The position numbers and the translations under genes were made by a program. A stretch of DNA of 64,000 bases, from contig JACZKP010000110.1 of assembly GCA_014860005.1 (NCBI GenBank), positions 105,298 to 169,297 on the forward strand, written 5' to 3'. Shown here in pieces: positions 24,313 to 32,330 of the stretch (position 1 is the stretch's first letter; each line of letters opens with the position of its first letter). This stretch comes from Verrucomicrobiota bacterium (lineage in GTDB: Bacteria; Verrucomicrobiota; Verrucomicrobiae; Limisphaerales; UBA11358). Below the pieces are notes generated by a model. The model was not told the DNA's origin and ran no database searches. It saw only the letters and a list, made by a program, of their open reading frames with translations.

Positions 24313-24814
24313 GATCGGGATTGGTTTGAGTGGTTTGCGGGCTTACAAAGCCCAGAATGTTCCGCCCTCGAAGTAACAGTTGGCGCGCGGTGGATGCGAT
24401 CTCCTCTTGTAACGTACTGCCCGTCACCATGGAGATAAGCCCAACAAAAGCAGGATCTTGCGTCAGGCACTCCTCTTGTAACGTACGGGGCAGTCCTCGC
24501 GGTACGTTACAAGAGGAGTGACCGGGGTTAGCTGATTGATTATCAGCCGCTTGACCCTTCCGAGATGAGAGGGGTTGCTTGCGCCAGTAGCCGGGATGGA
24601 GCTTCCGCCAGGCCTGGACCCGCTCCACGGCGCGCGGGCCGCGGAAGTAATCGCCATTGCCGTTTTTGCGGAGCCAGCGGCGCTGGCTGGCGAGCTTGCT
24701 GGCCTGCTGACATTCCGGGCCCGAACAATACCGCTGCCGATCCGCCGTGCGCGGATCAGGAAGAAAAAACGTGCTGCAATGACGGCATTTACGCCGGGTT
24801 TTAGAGCGGCTCAT
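24224..24814 (-). CDS. IS21-associated zinc-finger-like protein
   Basis: The 196-aa frame starts MSRSKTRRKCRHCSTFFLPD and has RYCSGPECQQASKLASQRRW, giving CxxC and CxxxxxC cysteines of a small zinc-binding domain, then a basic helix (ERVQAWRKLHPGYWRKQ). The N-terminal 85 residues look like a real DNA-binding unit. The later part contains the TLQEE repeats described at 24401-24520 and a proline/alanine tail that overlaps the next gene by 89 bases. The true stop may come from a shift. It is a plausible regulator of the element. Confidence 0.55.
   Translation of the reverse strand: MSRSKTRRKCRHCSTFFLPDPRTADRQRYCSGPECQQASKLASQRRWLRKNGNGDYFRGPRAVERVQAWRKLHPGYWRKQPLSSRKGQAADNQSANPGHSSCNVPRGLPRTLQEECLTQDPAFVGLISMVTGSTLQEEIASTARQLLLRGRNILGFVSPQTTQTNPDHDQQTPAAAPTAAPHSPELQLGGPSAGPP
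24401..24520. repeat. Three copies of CTCCTCTTGTAACGTAC, two forming a perfect 19-bp inverted repeat
   Basis: CACTCCTCTTGTAACGTAC (24468-24486) and its exact complement (24502-24520) are separated by 15 bases. A third copy of 17 bases lies at 24401-24417 in the same direction as the left arm, 69 bases away. All are inside the zinc-finger-like gene, where two copies encode TLQEE. A protein-binding site or an RNA hairpin that regulates the element is more likely than chance. Confidence 0.8.
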
Positions 24815-24943
24815 AACGAGCCGAAACTGCGAAGAATACAGGAGTCAAGAAGACGGAAAAGCAGACCGCCAAGAAGATGAAGTCAGAAGAAGGAAGAAGA
24901 ACTTTTAGTGGGAAGGGAGCGAAGAAAATGCCCCGGAAGAAAA

Positions 24944-24958
24944 CGGAATTTCAAACCG
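24944..24958 (-). repeat. Right terminal inverted repeat of IS21-like element
   Basis: This is the partner of 21651-21665 with one mismatch. It includes the TGA stop of the receiver gene, so the element either brought that stop or lies immediately after it. Confidence 0.5.
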
Positions 24959-25346
24959 CTTGTTCTCCACCACTTTCATTTCGCCGCTGACATTCGGCGA
25001 GGAGCTCGCGAATCATTTTGAGGAAAGCGGGCACATCAATCGGCTTTTCGATCAGTCCCTCCACCCCAAGCGTCACCGCCTGCTCCCGTTGTCCCCATTC
25101 CGCCGTAATGACGATGGTCGGCACAAACGGGTTTGTGATCGTCATCATCTCAAAAACCTTCCAGCCGTTGTCCGCACCGAGATTGATGTCGAGCACGACC
25201 AGATCAATCGGTTTGGAGTTAAAGTCCTCCATTGCTTCAATGGCATCTCGCGCAGGATAGACTTCGTAATCTTCCGCCTCCAGCAGCTTCGTCAGCGACT
25301 CAAGCACCGAACGATCGTCATCAACTACCAGTATTCTAGGTTTCAT
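24951..25346 (-). CDS. Stand-alone response-regulator receiver
   Basis: The ATG at 25346 (MKPRILVVDDDRSVLES) gives a CheY-like protein of 131 aa with phosphoacceptor Asp in VVLDINLG, Thr/Ser in IVITAEWGQ and Lys in LIEKPID. It has no output domain, so it works through protein contacts or a phosphorelay. Its last codons lie in the right IS21 repeat, so the C-terminus may be altered. It overlaps the tandem-USP gene upstream by about eleven bases and shares style with the receivers at 26428 and 36262. Confidence 0.88.
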   Translation of the reverse strand: MKPRILVVDDDRSVLESLTKLLEAEDYEVYPARDAIEAMEDFNSKPIDLVVLDINLGADNGWKVFEMMTITNPFVPTIVITAEWGQREQAVTLGVEGLIEKPIDVPAFLKMIRELLAECQRRNESGGEQAV

Positions 25347-26403
25347 AAGCATCAAAACGTTTTAGGTTGGTTGTGGGAGCAACTAACTCGTGCCGCGTGG
25401 CACTAAAATCTTTGCACTTTGGAAATGCCCTGAGCCCATGTCTCAATGAAAGTCGCGACGGAGTGTGCCAATTCCTGCGCCGATGGCGCTGTCGAACTCG
25501 GCTCAGAACTTCATGCCGATCTTTGCAAAGTTCGCCATGCTCAGGGATGCAAATCACCGGGCATTCCACTCTGTGCAGAATGCGCTCAGTGCCGACGTCA
25601 ATCCGCCCCTGATTGGTCCACAGTCGCGCTGGCACGGCGAGCACGACCAGATCAGCATTGAGTTCCCGAGCCCAGCGAGTGGTCGCATAGAACAGTGGAA
25701 ATCCCGGGCTGATCCGTATGCGACCGCGCATAGGGTTCGGAACCACTTCTTCGGCTAACTTTGCCAGTTCCTTCTTGATGGCCTGGGTTTGCAGCCGCTT
25801 CGCCTCACGGTGACTGACAATCCGTGAGCCGTCAGGATTCCGCAGAAGTTCATCAACACCCAACAAATCGAGCTTGGCTCCGAATCGCTCCGCCACCGCA
25901 ACTGCGTTCTCCACCTGCCGCCGCGCATGCAACGAGAGCTTGATCGGAGCCAGAACCCGACGTATTGGGAACGCGCCTTCGCTTGCAGACGGGCGCCCGG
26001 CAACCGACTGGAGTGATTCGGGAATGCAAATCACCGGGCACGGCGAGGCTCGCAGAGTTCTCTCAACATCACCCCGCAAAAAGAGCGACATCACTCCTGA
26101 GCCACGGTGTGCAACCAAACTGAGCCAATCCACCCCAAGCTCCATCGCCAGGCGGCGCACTTCACTTGCGGGATCCGATCCCGAAGGTGTGACCGAATGA
26201 ATCTCAGCGTCGTTCTTTGCGAATCGCCGGACGAAGCTGAGAGATTGCCCTCCTGCATCCTCTGAACCAACAATCGCAAGCCAACGTTCCCCGATCTTGG
26301 GGGACTTGATCCGTAGCTCCATCCGAGGGGCTCTGGTGGCGGTCAGCGCTATTTCAAACGCTGCCCCTCGGTTGGTGGGTTCGATGTGGGTTGGCAAAAT
26401 CAT
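25336..26403 (-). CDS. Tandem universal stress protein (two USP domains)
   Basis: The 355-aa protein has two Usp folds. The first spans about residues 38-140 (WLAIVGSEDAGGQSLSFVRR to RASPCPVICIPESL). The second spans about residues 160-300 (RRVLAPIKLSLHARRQVENA to RVECPVICIPEHGEL). A basic C-terminal tail of about 50 residues looks weakly constrained. The glycine-rich ATP loop is not well kept, so nucleotide binding is uncertain. It lies 24 bases after one receiver gene and overlaps another, so all three are one transcript. A role in survival under energy or oxygen limitation is inferred from the family. Confidence 0.88.
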   Translation of the reverse strand: MILPTHIEPTNRGAAFEIALTATRAPRMELRIKSPKIGERWLAIVGSEDAGGQSLSFVRRFAKNDAEIHSVTPSGSDPASEVRRLAMELGVDWLSLVAHRGSGVMSLFLRGDVERTLRASPCPVICIPESLQSVAGRPSASEGAFPIRRVLAPIKLSLHARRQVENAVAVAERFGAKLDLLGVDELLRNPDGSRIVSHREAKRLQTQAIKKELAKLAEEVVPNPMRGRIRISPGFPLFYATTRWARELNADLVVLAVPARLWTNQGRIDVGTERILHRVECPVICIPEHGELCKDRHEVLSRVRQRHRRRNWHTPSRLSLRHGLRAFPKCKDFSATRHELVAPTTNLKRFDAYET

Positions 26404-26427
26404 GTCTGGTTTCCAGTTGGAGGCGAC

Positions 26428-26868
26428 TCAACGCAGAGTCGCGATGTAATCCGATTTCCGATAAACGCGCTCCCTCAAGGATTCCCCAAGCAACGTATCA
26501 ATCCCATCCAACAGGGCTGAAGATTGCACCGGGTGTTTCAACACCAGGTCCGCCATCAACGATGTGTCGTGATCCAGTTCGGTGTCGGCATCGCAGGTGA
26601 GAATCAACGGGAGGAATGGATCCACATCCGTCAAAGCCGCCAGCGTTCTCGATTTTCGCGAGACAACATCTTTCGCGTCGAAGGGAGTTCGGAAATCCAG
26701 GACAATGACGCTGACCGGATTTGCCAGCAACGCACTTTCGGCACTGCGTCCATTCTCGGCGAGCAGGACGTTGAAGTCCGCCGCTTGCAGCATCTCACCC
26801 AATGCCTCGCGAGCGGAGGGATCATCGCTCACCAGGAGTATTCGTTTATTTGCGTATTGGTATTTCAT
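26428..26868 (-). CDS. Divergent receiver-domain protein
   Basis: The 146-aa protein has a receiver-like fold with acidic pair in ILLVSDDPSAREAL, presumed phosphoacceptor in VIVLDFRTPFD and lysine in LVLKHPVQ. The loop after the phosphoacceptor is longer than usual and the Thr/Ser switch position is less clear, so signalling may be altered. It has no output domain. It begins the receiver, tandem-USP, receiver run. A sigma-54-like element lies 300 bases upstream at 27169-27184. Confidence 0.75.
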   Translation of the reverse strand: MKYQYANKRILLVSDDPSAREALGEMLQAADFNVLLAENGRSAESALLANPVSVIVLDFRTPFDAKDVVSRKSRTLAALTDVDPFLPLILTCDADTELDHDTSLMADLVLKHPVQSSALLDGIDTLLGESLRERVYRKSDYIATLR

Positions 26869-26881
26869 AAGCTTGAGGTTG

Positions 26882-27106
26882 TTAAATGTGTGTCAAAGCC
26901 CGGAAGAAGCTGGCCGCTCCGGCCCTTCGCGATCCGCGACCGACCACTCTCGGGCCGTGCCCGGGACGCGTAGTGATCCTGAATCCGAACGGGCCGAATC
27001 GCGCGGTTTCACAACCGGACGGTTCAACTGCTCCCAGGTTGCCCTTCGTGTTGGTACTCACATCGTCCGGCGTCTCCGGTCTTGGATGGGTGCATGGTGA
27101 TTTCAT
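26882..27106 (-). CDS. Possible small protein after the sigma-54-like site, 74 aa
   Basis: The ATG at 27106 (MKSPCTHPRPETPDDVSTN) is preceded by a GAGA ribosome site nine bases upstream and lies about 50 bases after the predicted start of transcription. The product is basic and rich in Gly/Arg/Pro with no recognised domain, and overlapping frames exist. It would be the first gene of the receiver/USP run if real. If not, this is a long leader. Confidence 0.3.
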   Translation of the reverse strand: MKSPCTHPRPETPDDVSTNTKGNLGAVEPSGCETARFGPFGFRITTRPGHGPRVVGRGSRRAGAASFFRALTHI

Positions 27107-27168
27107 AAGCGTTCTCTGGTAAATCCGGCTCGTCCGTTGAGTCCGGGATCGATTCGATTCTCTCTTTA

Positions 27169-27184
27169 GCTGGGTTCATGCCAG
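27169..27184 (-). promoter_or_regulatory. Sigma-54-like promoter upstream of receiver/USP run
   Basis: TGGCATGAACCCAGCT on the minus strand has GG and GC separated by ten bases, the defining geometry of -24/-12 promoters. The -24 part is close to consensus TGGCAC; the -12 part has CAGC in place of TTGC. It is followed by AAAG as in the 30428-30443 copy. Predicted transcription start is near 27158. Confidence 0.6.
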
Positions 27185-27500
27185 TAGAATTTCGCACTGG
27201 TTTGCTCGCGTTTTGCGGGGAAATCCAACATGCTCGATCCTCAAGGGCGCACGAAGCGGTCGAATTGAATTCGCTACCGGACGGAATTGTTTCGGCGCGA
27301 ACCATGGAAATTCGTTGCAATCGACGTGCGGAGGCCGCAACAAGCCGTTGCTTACGAAGTTCGGGAGAACGGTTTGGAAGATTGGCGGACGCGCGATGCA
27401 GTCGCCTGACGTTCCAGCAACCGTCGCCAGCCTGTAGTGAATGTTGGTTGACCTACGGAATGAACTCGCGAATCAGAGCGACTTGATTCAGAATCCGTCC

Positions 27501-27827
27501 ATGGCTTGGACCTGTTTGATCATCGCTGGAATTCTTGAAATAGGTTGGGCCATTGGCCTGAAATACACGGAAGGCTTCTCCCGTTTGTGGCCGAGCGTCG
27601 CCACACTGTGCGCCATGATCGCCAGCATTGCGCTGCTGTCCGTGGCGCTGAAGACCATCCCTGTCGGTACCGGCTACGCTGTGTGGACGGGGATTGGGGC
27701 GGCAGGCACGGCCATAATCGGGATGGCGTTCCTGGGCGAATCGCGCGAGGCGCTAAGGATACTGTGCATCCTGCTGATCATCGCGGGTGGCTTGGGCCTG
27801 AAGTTCGTCCCCGTGGCGAAGCTTTGA
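27501..27827 (+). CDS. SMR-family transporter (SugE/Gdx-like)
   Basis: The ATG at 27501 gives a 108-aa, four-helix small multidrug-resistance protein starting [22 protein letters not shown]. The key membrane-embedded glutamate is in [13 protein letters not shown]. The [26 protein letters not shown] region and GESREALRI are typical of the SugE/Gdx branch that exports guanidinium. I looked for guanidine riboswitch motifs upstream and saw none. It is divergent from the receiver/USP run and convergent with gdhA. Confidence 0.92.
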   Translation: MAWTCLIIAGILEIGWAIGLKYTEGFSRLWPSVATLCAMIASIALLSVALKTIPVGTGYAVWTGIGAAGTAIIGMAFLGESREALRILCILLIIAGGLGLKFVPVAKL

Positions 27828-27873
27828 TAATGCGCGATTATGTCCGGCACCCGAGCCGCACTCATGGACTTAA

Positions 27874-29277
27874 TCACACTATGCCCTGTTCGAGCATGGC
27901 CTCGGCCACTTTGCGGAATCCGGCAATGTTGGCGCCGACCACATAGTTGACGAAGCCTTTCTGCTCGCCGAACCGCACACATTGACTGTGAATGGCCCGC
28001 ATGATTTCCCGAAGTCGCCGGTCAACATCATCCCGCGTCCATTGCAGACGCATGCTGTTCTGAGTCATTTCGAGGCCGCTCACTGACACGCCGCCGGCAT
28101 TAGCGGCTTTGCCCGGACCGAACAGGATTTTCCTGTCAACGAAAGCAGCGATGGCGTCATGGGTGCACGGCATATTCGCGCCTTCTGCGACGCAGATGCA
28201 ACCGTGGCGCAGCAAGTCGGCCGCATCACGTCCGTCCAATTCGTTCTGCGTCGCACAGGGCAGAGCGATCTGGCATTTCACACCCCAGGGCCGTTTACCC
28301 GGATAATAATGACACTTGAATTTCTGCGCGTATTCCTTGATCCGTCCGCGGCGGATGTTTTTCAACTCTTTCACGAACGCGAGTTTTTCCTCGTCCAAAC
28401 CATCCGGGTCGTGAATGAATCCGTCGGAGTCGGAAAGGGTGATGACTTTCGCACCCACCGCAATCGCCCGTTCCGCAGCGTATTGGGCCACATTGCCGGA
28501 GCCAGAGATCGCGATGACCTTTTTATTGATCGAATTGCCGCGCGTCCGGAGCATCTCTTCGACGAAGTAAATCAAACCATAGCCGGTGGCCTCCTCGCGA
28601 ATTCGACTGCCGCCCCAATAAAGCCCCTTGCCGGTGAATGAGCCGTTGAATTCCGTGGTGAGTCGTTTGTATTGTCCGAAGAGGTAACCGATCTCCCGCG
28701 CACCCACTCCGATGTCCCCGCCCGGCACGTCCACATCATCGCCCAAGTGCCGATACATCTCACTCATGAACGCCTGACAGAAACGCATGACTTCTTCGTC
28801 CGTTTTGCCCTTGGGGTCAAAATCCGCGCCGCCCTTCGCCCCGCCCAGCGGCAGGGTGGTAAGGGCATTCTTAAGAACCTGCTCGAAGGCGAGGAACTTG
28901 AGCGTGCCCAATGTCACCGTTGGATGAAACCGAAGTCCGCCTTTGTAAGGGCCAATCGCACTGTTCATCTGGACCCGGTAGCCACGATTCACCTGCACCA
29001 CTCCGTGACGATCCATCCATGAAACCCGGAACAAGATTGCCCGTTCTGGTTCCACGAGCCTCTCGACAATCCCGGCGGGTTGGCACTTCGGATTACTCTG
29101 AACAAAGGGCCAAATCGACGTGAGAACCTCAGCCACGGCTTGATGAAACTCCACCTCGGCAGGATGCCGCACTTTGAGGAGGTCCAGTGTCGTTGTCAGT
29201 CCTTTTGACGTTTTCATTGGCTGAAGCGGTTTGATGCCGCGGACAATCGTTTGCGCGAAGGGTGCTGCTTTACTCAT
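27874..29277 (-). CDS. gdhA: NADP-type glutamate dehydrogenase
   Basis: The ATG at 29277 follows an AAGGGAG ribosome site and overlaps the grpE stop by eight bases. The 467-aa enzyme has the GdhA signature LPLGGAKGGADFDPKGK with the catalytic lysine, the upstream FRVSWMDRHGVVQVNRGYR, VPGGDIGVGAREIGYLFGQY and the nucleotide-binding ISGSGNVAQYAAE. It converts 2-oxoglutarate and ammonium to glutamate. Being third in an hpf-grpE run with a sigma-54-like promoter is unusual and suggests it is used under stress or nitrogen shift. Confidence 0.96.
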   Translation of the reverse strand: MSKAAPFAQTIVRGIKPLQPMKTSKGLTTTLDLLKVRHPAEVEFHQAVAEVLTSIWPFVQSNPKCQPAGIVERLVEPERAILFRVSWMDRHGVVQVNRGYRVQMNSAIGPYKGGLRFHPTVTLGTLKFLAFEQVLKNALTTLPLGGAKGGADFDPKGKTDEEVMRFCQAFMSEMYRHLGDDVDVPGGDIGVGAREIGYLFGQYKRLTTEFNGSFTGKGLYWGGSRIREEATGYGLIYFVEEMLRTRGNSINKKVIAISGSGNVAQYAAERAIAVGAKVITLSDSDGFIHDPDGLDEEKLAFVKELKNIRRGRIKEYAQKFKCHYYPGKRPWGVKCQIALPCATQNELDGRDAADLLRHGCICVAEGANMPCTHDAIAAFVDRKILFGPGKAANAGGVSVSGLEMTQNSMRLQWTRDDVDRRLREIMRAIHSQCVRFGEQKGFVNYVVGANIAGFRKVAEAMLEQGIV

Positions 29278-29890
29278 GATTCGCTCCCTTCTCATGATGA
29301 ATGTTTTGGTATTGCCCAGTCTGGTTGCTGCATTTCAGGTCATTCACAACAACCTTGGCCGGGCGGAACAATGCTTTTCCTTGAAGCCAGCCGCGCTGCC
29401 ACACTTCAAGAATGACATGGTCCGGTTGCTTCGGTTCGGAGCGAACAGAAACCGCCTCATGATATTGTGGATCGAATGGTTGACCGAGATCGTCGCGGCT
29501 TGCGAAGCCATGCTGGTTGAGCACCTGTATCAACTGGCGCAGGGTCAACTGAACTCCCTCGCCCAAGCGATCTGCCGACGGCGCGGGATTGTTCATCAGT
29601 GCGCGTTCCAAATTGTCCACGACGGGAAGCAAATCCCGGACAAACGCGTTTCTCAGTTCCGCCGCACGGCGCTCACTCTCGCCCGAAGTGCGTTTTTTGA
29701 AATTGTCGAAGTCTGCGGCGAGCCGCAGGCAACGCTCTTTCCATTCCGCCAGTTCAGCGAGCAGCGGTGCATCCCCATTCCCGGAGGTCGGCAACCCCTG
29801 AGTTGCCGGAGACTCATTCGCCCCATGCACCACCGGTCCCAATTGGACTTCGCGGGCAACGATATCTGCCGGTATCATCTCTTTGTACAT
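29270..29890 (-). CDS. grpE: GrpE nucleotide-exchange factor
   Basis: The 206-aa protein contains a coiled coil (LLAELAEWKERCLRLAADFD, then NFKKRTSGESERR) and the GrpE core FVRDLLPVVDNLERALMN, FDPQYHEAVSV, VILEVWQRGWLQGKALFRPA and KVVV. GrpE releases ADP from DnaK. No dnaK or dnaJ is adjacent, so this is either a stray main copy or an extra stress copy. It starts 59 bases after hpf and overlaps gdhA. The N-terminal 45 residues are variable. Confidence 0.94.
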   Translation of the reverse strand: MYKEMIPADIVAREVQLGPVVHGANESPATQGLPTSGNGDAPLLAELAEWKERCLRLAADFDNFKKRTSGESERRAAELRNAFVRDLLPVVDNLERALMNNPAPSADRLGEGVQLTLRQLIQVLNQHGFASRDDLGQPFDPQYHEAVSVRSEPKQPDHVILEVWQRGWLQGKALFRPAKVVVNDLKCSNQTGQYQNIHHEKGANHE

Positions 29891-29949
29891 GACTCTTGTC
29901 GGTTTGCTTGAGGCTATTGCCCGCTCGGGTTGTTCCGTTCAAGCCGAGG

Positions 29950-30285
29950 TCAGGCGTGTATGGCCGACCGATGTTCGCGGACCCGACGAGCCAGCCGCGC
30001 TGTTTTTCGGCGGCGGAGCCGGCCTTCGATTTTTTCGGCCACCAGGTCTATCGCGGCCACCGGTTCGTGGGCGCTGTGTTCGGCGAACAGGTCATTGCCG
30101 GGGATTTCATAATGAACTCGCGCGCGGAACTGACGCGCCGAACGTTTGGGGCAAACCTTGTGCAACTGCACTCGTGCCCGTAGCGCCCGCGGAGCATACC
30201 GCCGCACCCGGCCAATCTTTCGGGTTACTGCATCATGCAGCTCGTCGGTGAGTTCAACGCCCTCGGTGCGGATTAGAATGTCCAT
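29950..30285 (-). CDS. hpf: Ribosome hibernation factor HPF/RaiA family
   Basis: The ATG at 30285 has an AAAGAGG ribosome site. The frame upstream to 30375 is in-frame but less likely. The 111-aa protein starts MDILIRTEGVELTDELHDAV and follows the short HPF/YfiA beta-alpha-beta-beta-beta-alpha fold (VRRYAPRALRARVQLHKVC; RARVHYEIPGNDLFAEH; DLVAEKIEGRLRRRKTARL). HPF binds 30S near the mRNA/tRNA path and silences ribosomes in stationary phase. It leads hpf-grpE-gdhA behind a sigma-54-like site 145 bases upstream, consistent with a dormancy response. Confidence 0.9.
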   Translation of the reverse strand: MDILIRTEGVELTDELHDAVTRKIGRVRRYAPRALRARVQLHKVCPKRSARQFRARVHYEIPGNDLFAEHSAHEPVAAIDLVAEKIEGRLRRRKTARLARRVREHRSAIHA

Positions 30286-30427
30286 GGCTTCCTCTTTCCA
30301 TGCATTGACCTTTAGTTTTTTGGCTGCACGGCCAGCAAGCGGCGCAGCGGGGTTGTGGTTTGCTTTCATAGGCATTGGTTACAGGTGGCACGGCGTTCCA
30401 GCACCGTGCGAGATTGTCTCTTCCTTT

Positions 30428-30443
30428 AGCTGGCCTCGTGCCA
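30428..30443 (-). promoter_or_regulatory. Sigma-54-like promoter upstream of hpf-grpE-gdhA
   Basis: TGGCACGAGGCCAGCT has a perfect -24 box (TGGCACG) and GC ten bases after GG. It shares CAGCTAAAG with the 27169 copy. Predicted start is near 30417, giving a leader of about 130 bases. The rest of the 30286-30738 gap holds only this and the weak 30708 site. Confidence 0.65.
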
Positions 30444-30707
30444 GTGTAGTTTTCGCGCAAAGCTCGCGCATTTCACTCGAAGTGATCCCAGATACTCGAT
30501 GTCGTCGGGCGTTTTCATTCCGGCACCGGTCCTTTTTGTTTCGTTCAGACGGTTGCCATCAGTAATTCGCCAATCATGTTGGAATAACAGAAGGGAATAC
30601 AAAACGGCTTAGAACTCATGGACGCTGCGTGGAACACGCTTCGCACATGCTTTCGTCACCCTTCAATGCAGGCGAGTAGCAGTCTGGTCCAAGCGTGTAG
30701 AAGTTGG

Positions 30708-30723
30708 TGGCACAGAGTTGGCT
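30708..30723 (+). promoter_or_regulatory. Weak sigma-54-like match before the NtrBC-like cluster
   Basis: TGGCACAGAGTTGGCT has the right GG-N10-GC spacing and TTGG near the -12 element. It ends only 15 bases before the ATG at 30739, which would leave almost no leader, so it is either for a later start or is chance. Confidence 0.3.
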
Positions 30724-30738
30724 AAGAACGGAAGCATC

Positions 30739-31248
30739 ATGAGCGAAGTCGGAATCATTCTCGGTATCGTTGTCATCGTCGTAGTGGCCGTGGCAGACAT
30801 CATCGTCAGGTTGCGGATAGCGCCACGCCGTCGGGACAAGTTCTTGGAAAACCTCTTGGAGAGCATGACCGAACCTGAACCGGCAGAGCGCATGTCGCAG
30901 GTAAACCGCGTCGCGACGGTGCTAGACGAGTCTCTCGTGGAAAACCTCCTCCGTCATTTCGAATTGTCCGCCACTTCACGGCATGTATTGGCTGCCCTGG
31001 CGCTCCGAACCGAAGGGATGAGTGAACCCGAAGTCGTGTCAGCTGTGAACCACCAGCTTGCACGCCAATGCGGCCGAGAGTTGCCCGCGACCGCGGTGCG
31101 AAAGATCGTTATGATATTGATGGGGGCCGATCTGACTACGATTCGGCAGGGAAGGCTTGAGATCACAAATGCAGGGCGTCATCTCCACACCATCCTTCAG
31201 GCGCGATCAACTTCTGCGGCGCCAGTCTCTGCTTTTGCGTCGCCCTGA
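30739..31248 (+). CDS. Membrane-anchored winged-helix protein (hypothetical)
   Basis: The ATG at 30739 gives 169 aa. An N-terminal membrane helix (GIILGIVVIVVVAVADIIV) is followed by a basic stretch and a cytoplasmic helical region (RHVLAALALRTEGMSEPEVVSAVN), resembling a wHTH or adaptor, then KIVMILMGADLTTIRQGRLEI. I do not know the family. It is directly upstream of an NtrB-like kinase and NtrC-like activator on the same strand, so it could be a sensor accessory for that pair. Confidence 0.6.
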   Translation: MSEVGIILGIVVIVVVAVADIIVRLRIAPRRRDKFLENLLESMTEPEPAERMSQVNRVATVLDESLVENLLRHFELSATSRHVLAALALRTEGMSEPEVVSAVNHQLARQCGRELPATAVRKIVMILMGADLTTIRQGRLEITNAGRHLHTILQARSTSAAPVSAFASP

Positions 31249-31286
31249 GTCTGGCGATTCGCTAGACTCCCGTGCGGTTTATGCCT

Positions 31287-32330
31287 ATGAGCGTCAAAAC
31301 GCCATTCCGACTCACTGAACTTCTGGTCGGTGCCGCGATCGTTGTTGCGGCCCTGATTTGGGCGGAACGTGCAGCTTGGAGGCAGATAAGCACTTTGCGA
31401 GCAAAGGTGCAGGTGGAGCAGATTGAAGCCCTGGCTGCCGCTGATCGAACCGAGGTCGAGCGTTTCGTAAGTGAAACCGACGCCACCCTGACCCGGCTGC
31501 AAAGATTTCTGTTTTTGTCACTCTTGGGCTTGGTGGTTAGTGGCGGGATTGTGGTAGTGCTGATCTATCGCCGGATGATCGCCCCATTGCGCAGCAATCT
31601 GACCGAGAGCCGCGCCATCATCGAACGTCAGGAGAAACTGGCGTCGCTCGGTGTGTTCGCCACTGGCATTGCTCATGAGATCCGCAATCCGCTCACCGCC
31701 ATCAAGGTTCGAGTGTTCAGCCTCAAGGCAAGTCACCGCCCCGGCACGTCCGACCACGAAGACCTGGAGGTGATCGAAAATGAAATCGACCGCTTGGAGC
31801 GAATCGTTCGTGATTTTCTACAATTTGCCCGACCGGCGGAACCGGATTTGCAGAGGATCTCAGCGGCGAAACTGCTTCGAGATGCAGCCCATTTGTTGAC
31901 CTCCGATCTCGCGAAACGATCGGTCACGCTCAAACTGGATCTGGACGCCGAGGATACCGTGCGCGCGGACGCCGACAAGATGAAGCAGGTGCTGATCAAT
32001 TTCATTCAGAATGCGGCGGACAGCATGGAGACCGGAGGGACGATTACTTTGCGAACTCGCTTGGACAAGCATTCGTTGCAAGGCCGCGCCGTTTCGGTAG
32101 TTGTTCTGGAAATCGCCGACACGGGAAGTGGAATCCCCCCTGACGTGCAAAAGCGTTTATTTGACCCGTTTTTTACCACCAAGGAAAGCGGCACCGGGTT
32201 GGGCCTGTGCATCGCCGCGCGGATTGTGGAAAAACACGGCGGTGTCATAAACTATCAAACTCAATTGAACCGCGGCACGACCTTTTGCATCGTGCTGCCA
32301 CTCGCATCGGAAGATGAAAACAAATCCTAA
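31287..32330 (+). CDS. NtrB-type membrane sensor histidine kinase
   Basis: The preferred start gives 347 aa (MSVKTPFRLTELLVGAA). Two membrane helices (LLVGAAIVVAALIWAERAA; LFLSLLGLVVSGGIVVVLIY) flank a short external loop of about 65 residues, too small for a large ligand domain. The phosphoacceptor His is in TGIAHEIRNPLTAIKVR. The HATPase domain has IQNAADSMETGG, EIADTGSGIPPDVQ and GTGLGLCIAARIVEKHGG. It overlaps the NtrC-like gene by 17 bases and must be its partner. The signal is unknown. It may sense membrane state. Confidence 0.93.
   Translation: MSVKTPFRLTELLVGAAIVVAALIWAERAAWRQISTLRAKVQVEQIEALAAADRTEVERFVSETDATLTRLQRFLFLSLLGLVVSGGIVVVLIYRRMIAPLRSNLTESRAIIERQEKLASLGVFATGIAHEIRNPLTAIKVRVFSLKASHRPGTSDHEDLEVIENEIDRLERIVRDFLQFARPAEPDLQRISAAKLLRDAAHLLTSDLAKRSVTLKLDLDAEDTVRADADKMKQVLINFIQNAADSMETGGTITLRTRLDKHSLQGRAVSVVVLEIADTGSGIPPDVQKRLFDPFFTTKESGTGLGLCIAARIVEKHGGVINYQTQLNRGTTFCIVLPLASEDENKS

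Larger units (their letters stand above)
21651..24958. mobile_element. IS21-family element with two extra genes
   Basis: istA and istB overlap by four bases (ATGA), as in IS21. Two further genes read the same way upstream of istA. An imperfect inverted repeat of 14/15 bases, CGGTTTGAAAATCCG at 21651-21665 and CGGAATTTCAAACCG at 24944-24958, brackets the module and includes the TG..CA ends expected for IS21 elements. I see no clear target duplication next to it. The right repeat contains the stop codon of the neighbouring receiver gene. The exact ends are therefore provisional. Confidence 0.7.

Noticed and set aside
21641..24968. Target-site duplication for the IS21 element
   Set aside because: The bases outside the inverted repeats (AACCGC on both sides) look alike only partly and are in the wrong register for a clean direct duplication.
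27301..27500. Guanidine riboswitch upstream of the SugE-like gene
   Set aside because: SugE/Gdx genes often follow such riboswitches, but I found none of the conserved ykkC, mini-ykkC or guanidine-III motifs in the leader.
30286..30375. Longer HPF start at 30375
   Set aside because: The internal ATG has a better ribosome site and matches the normal HPF N-terminus.
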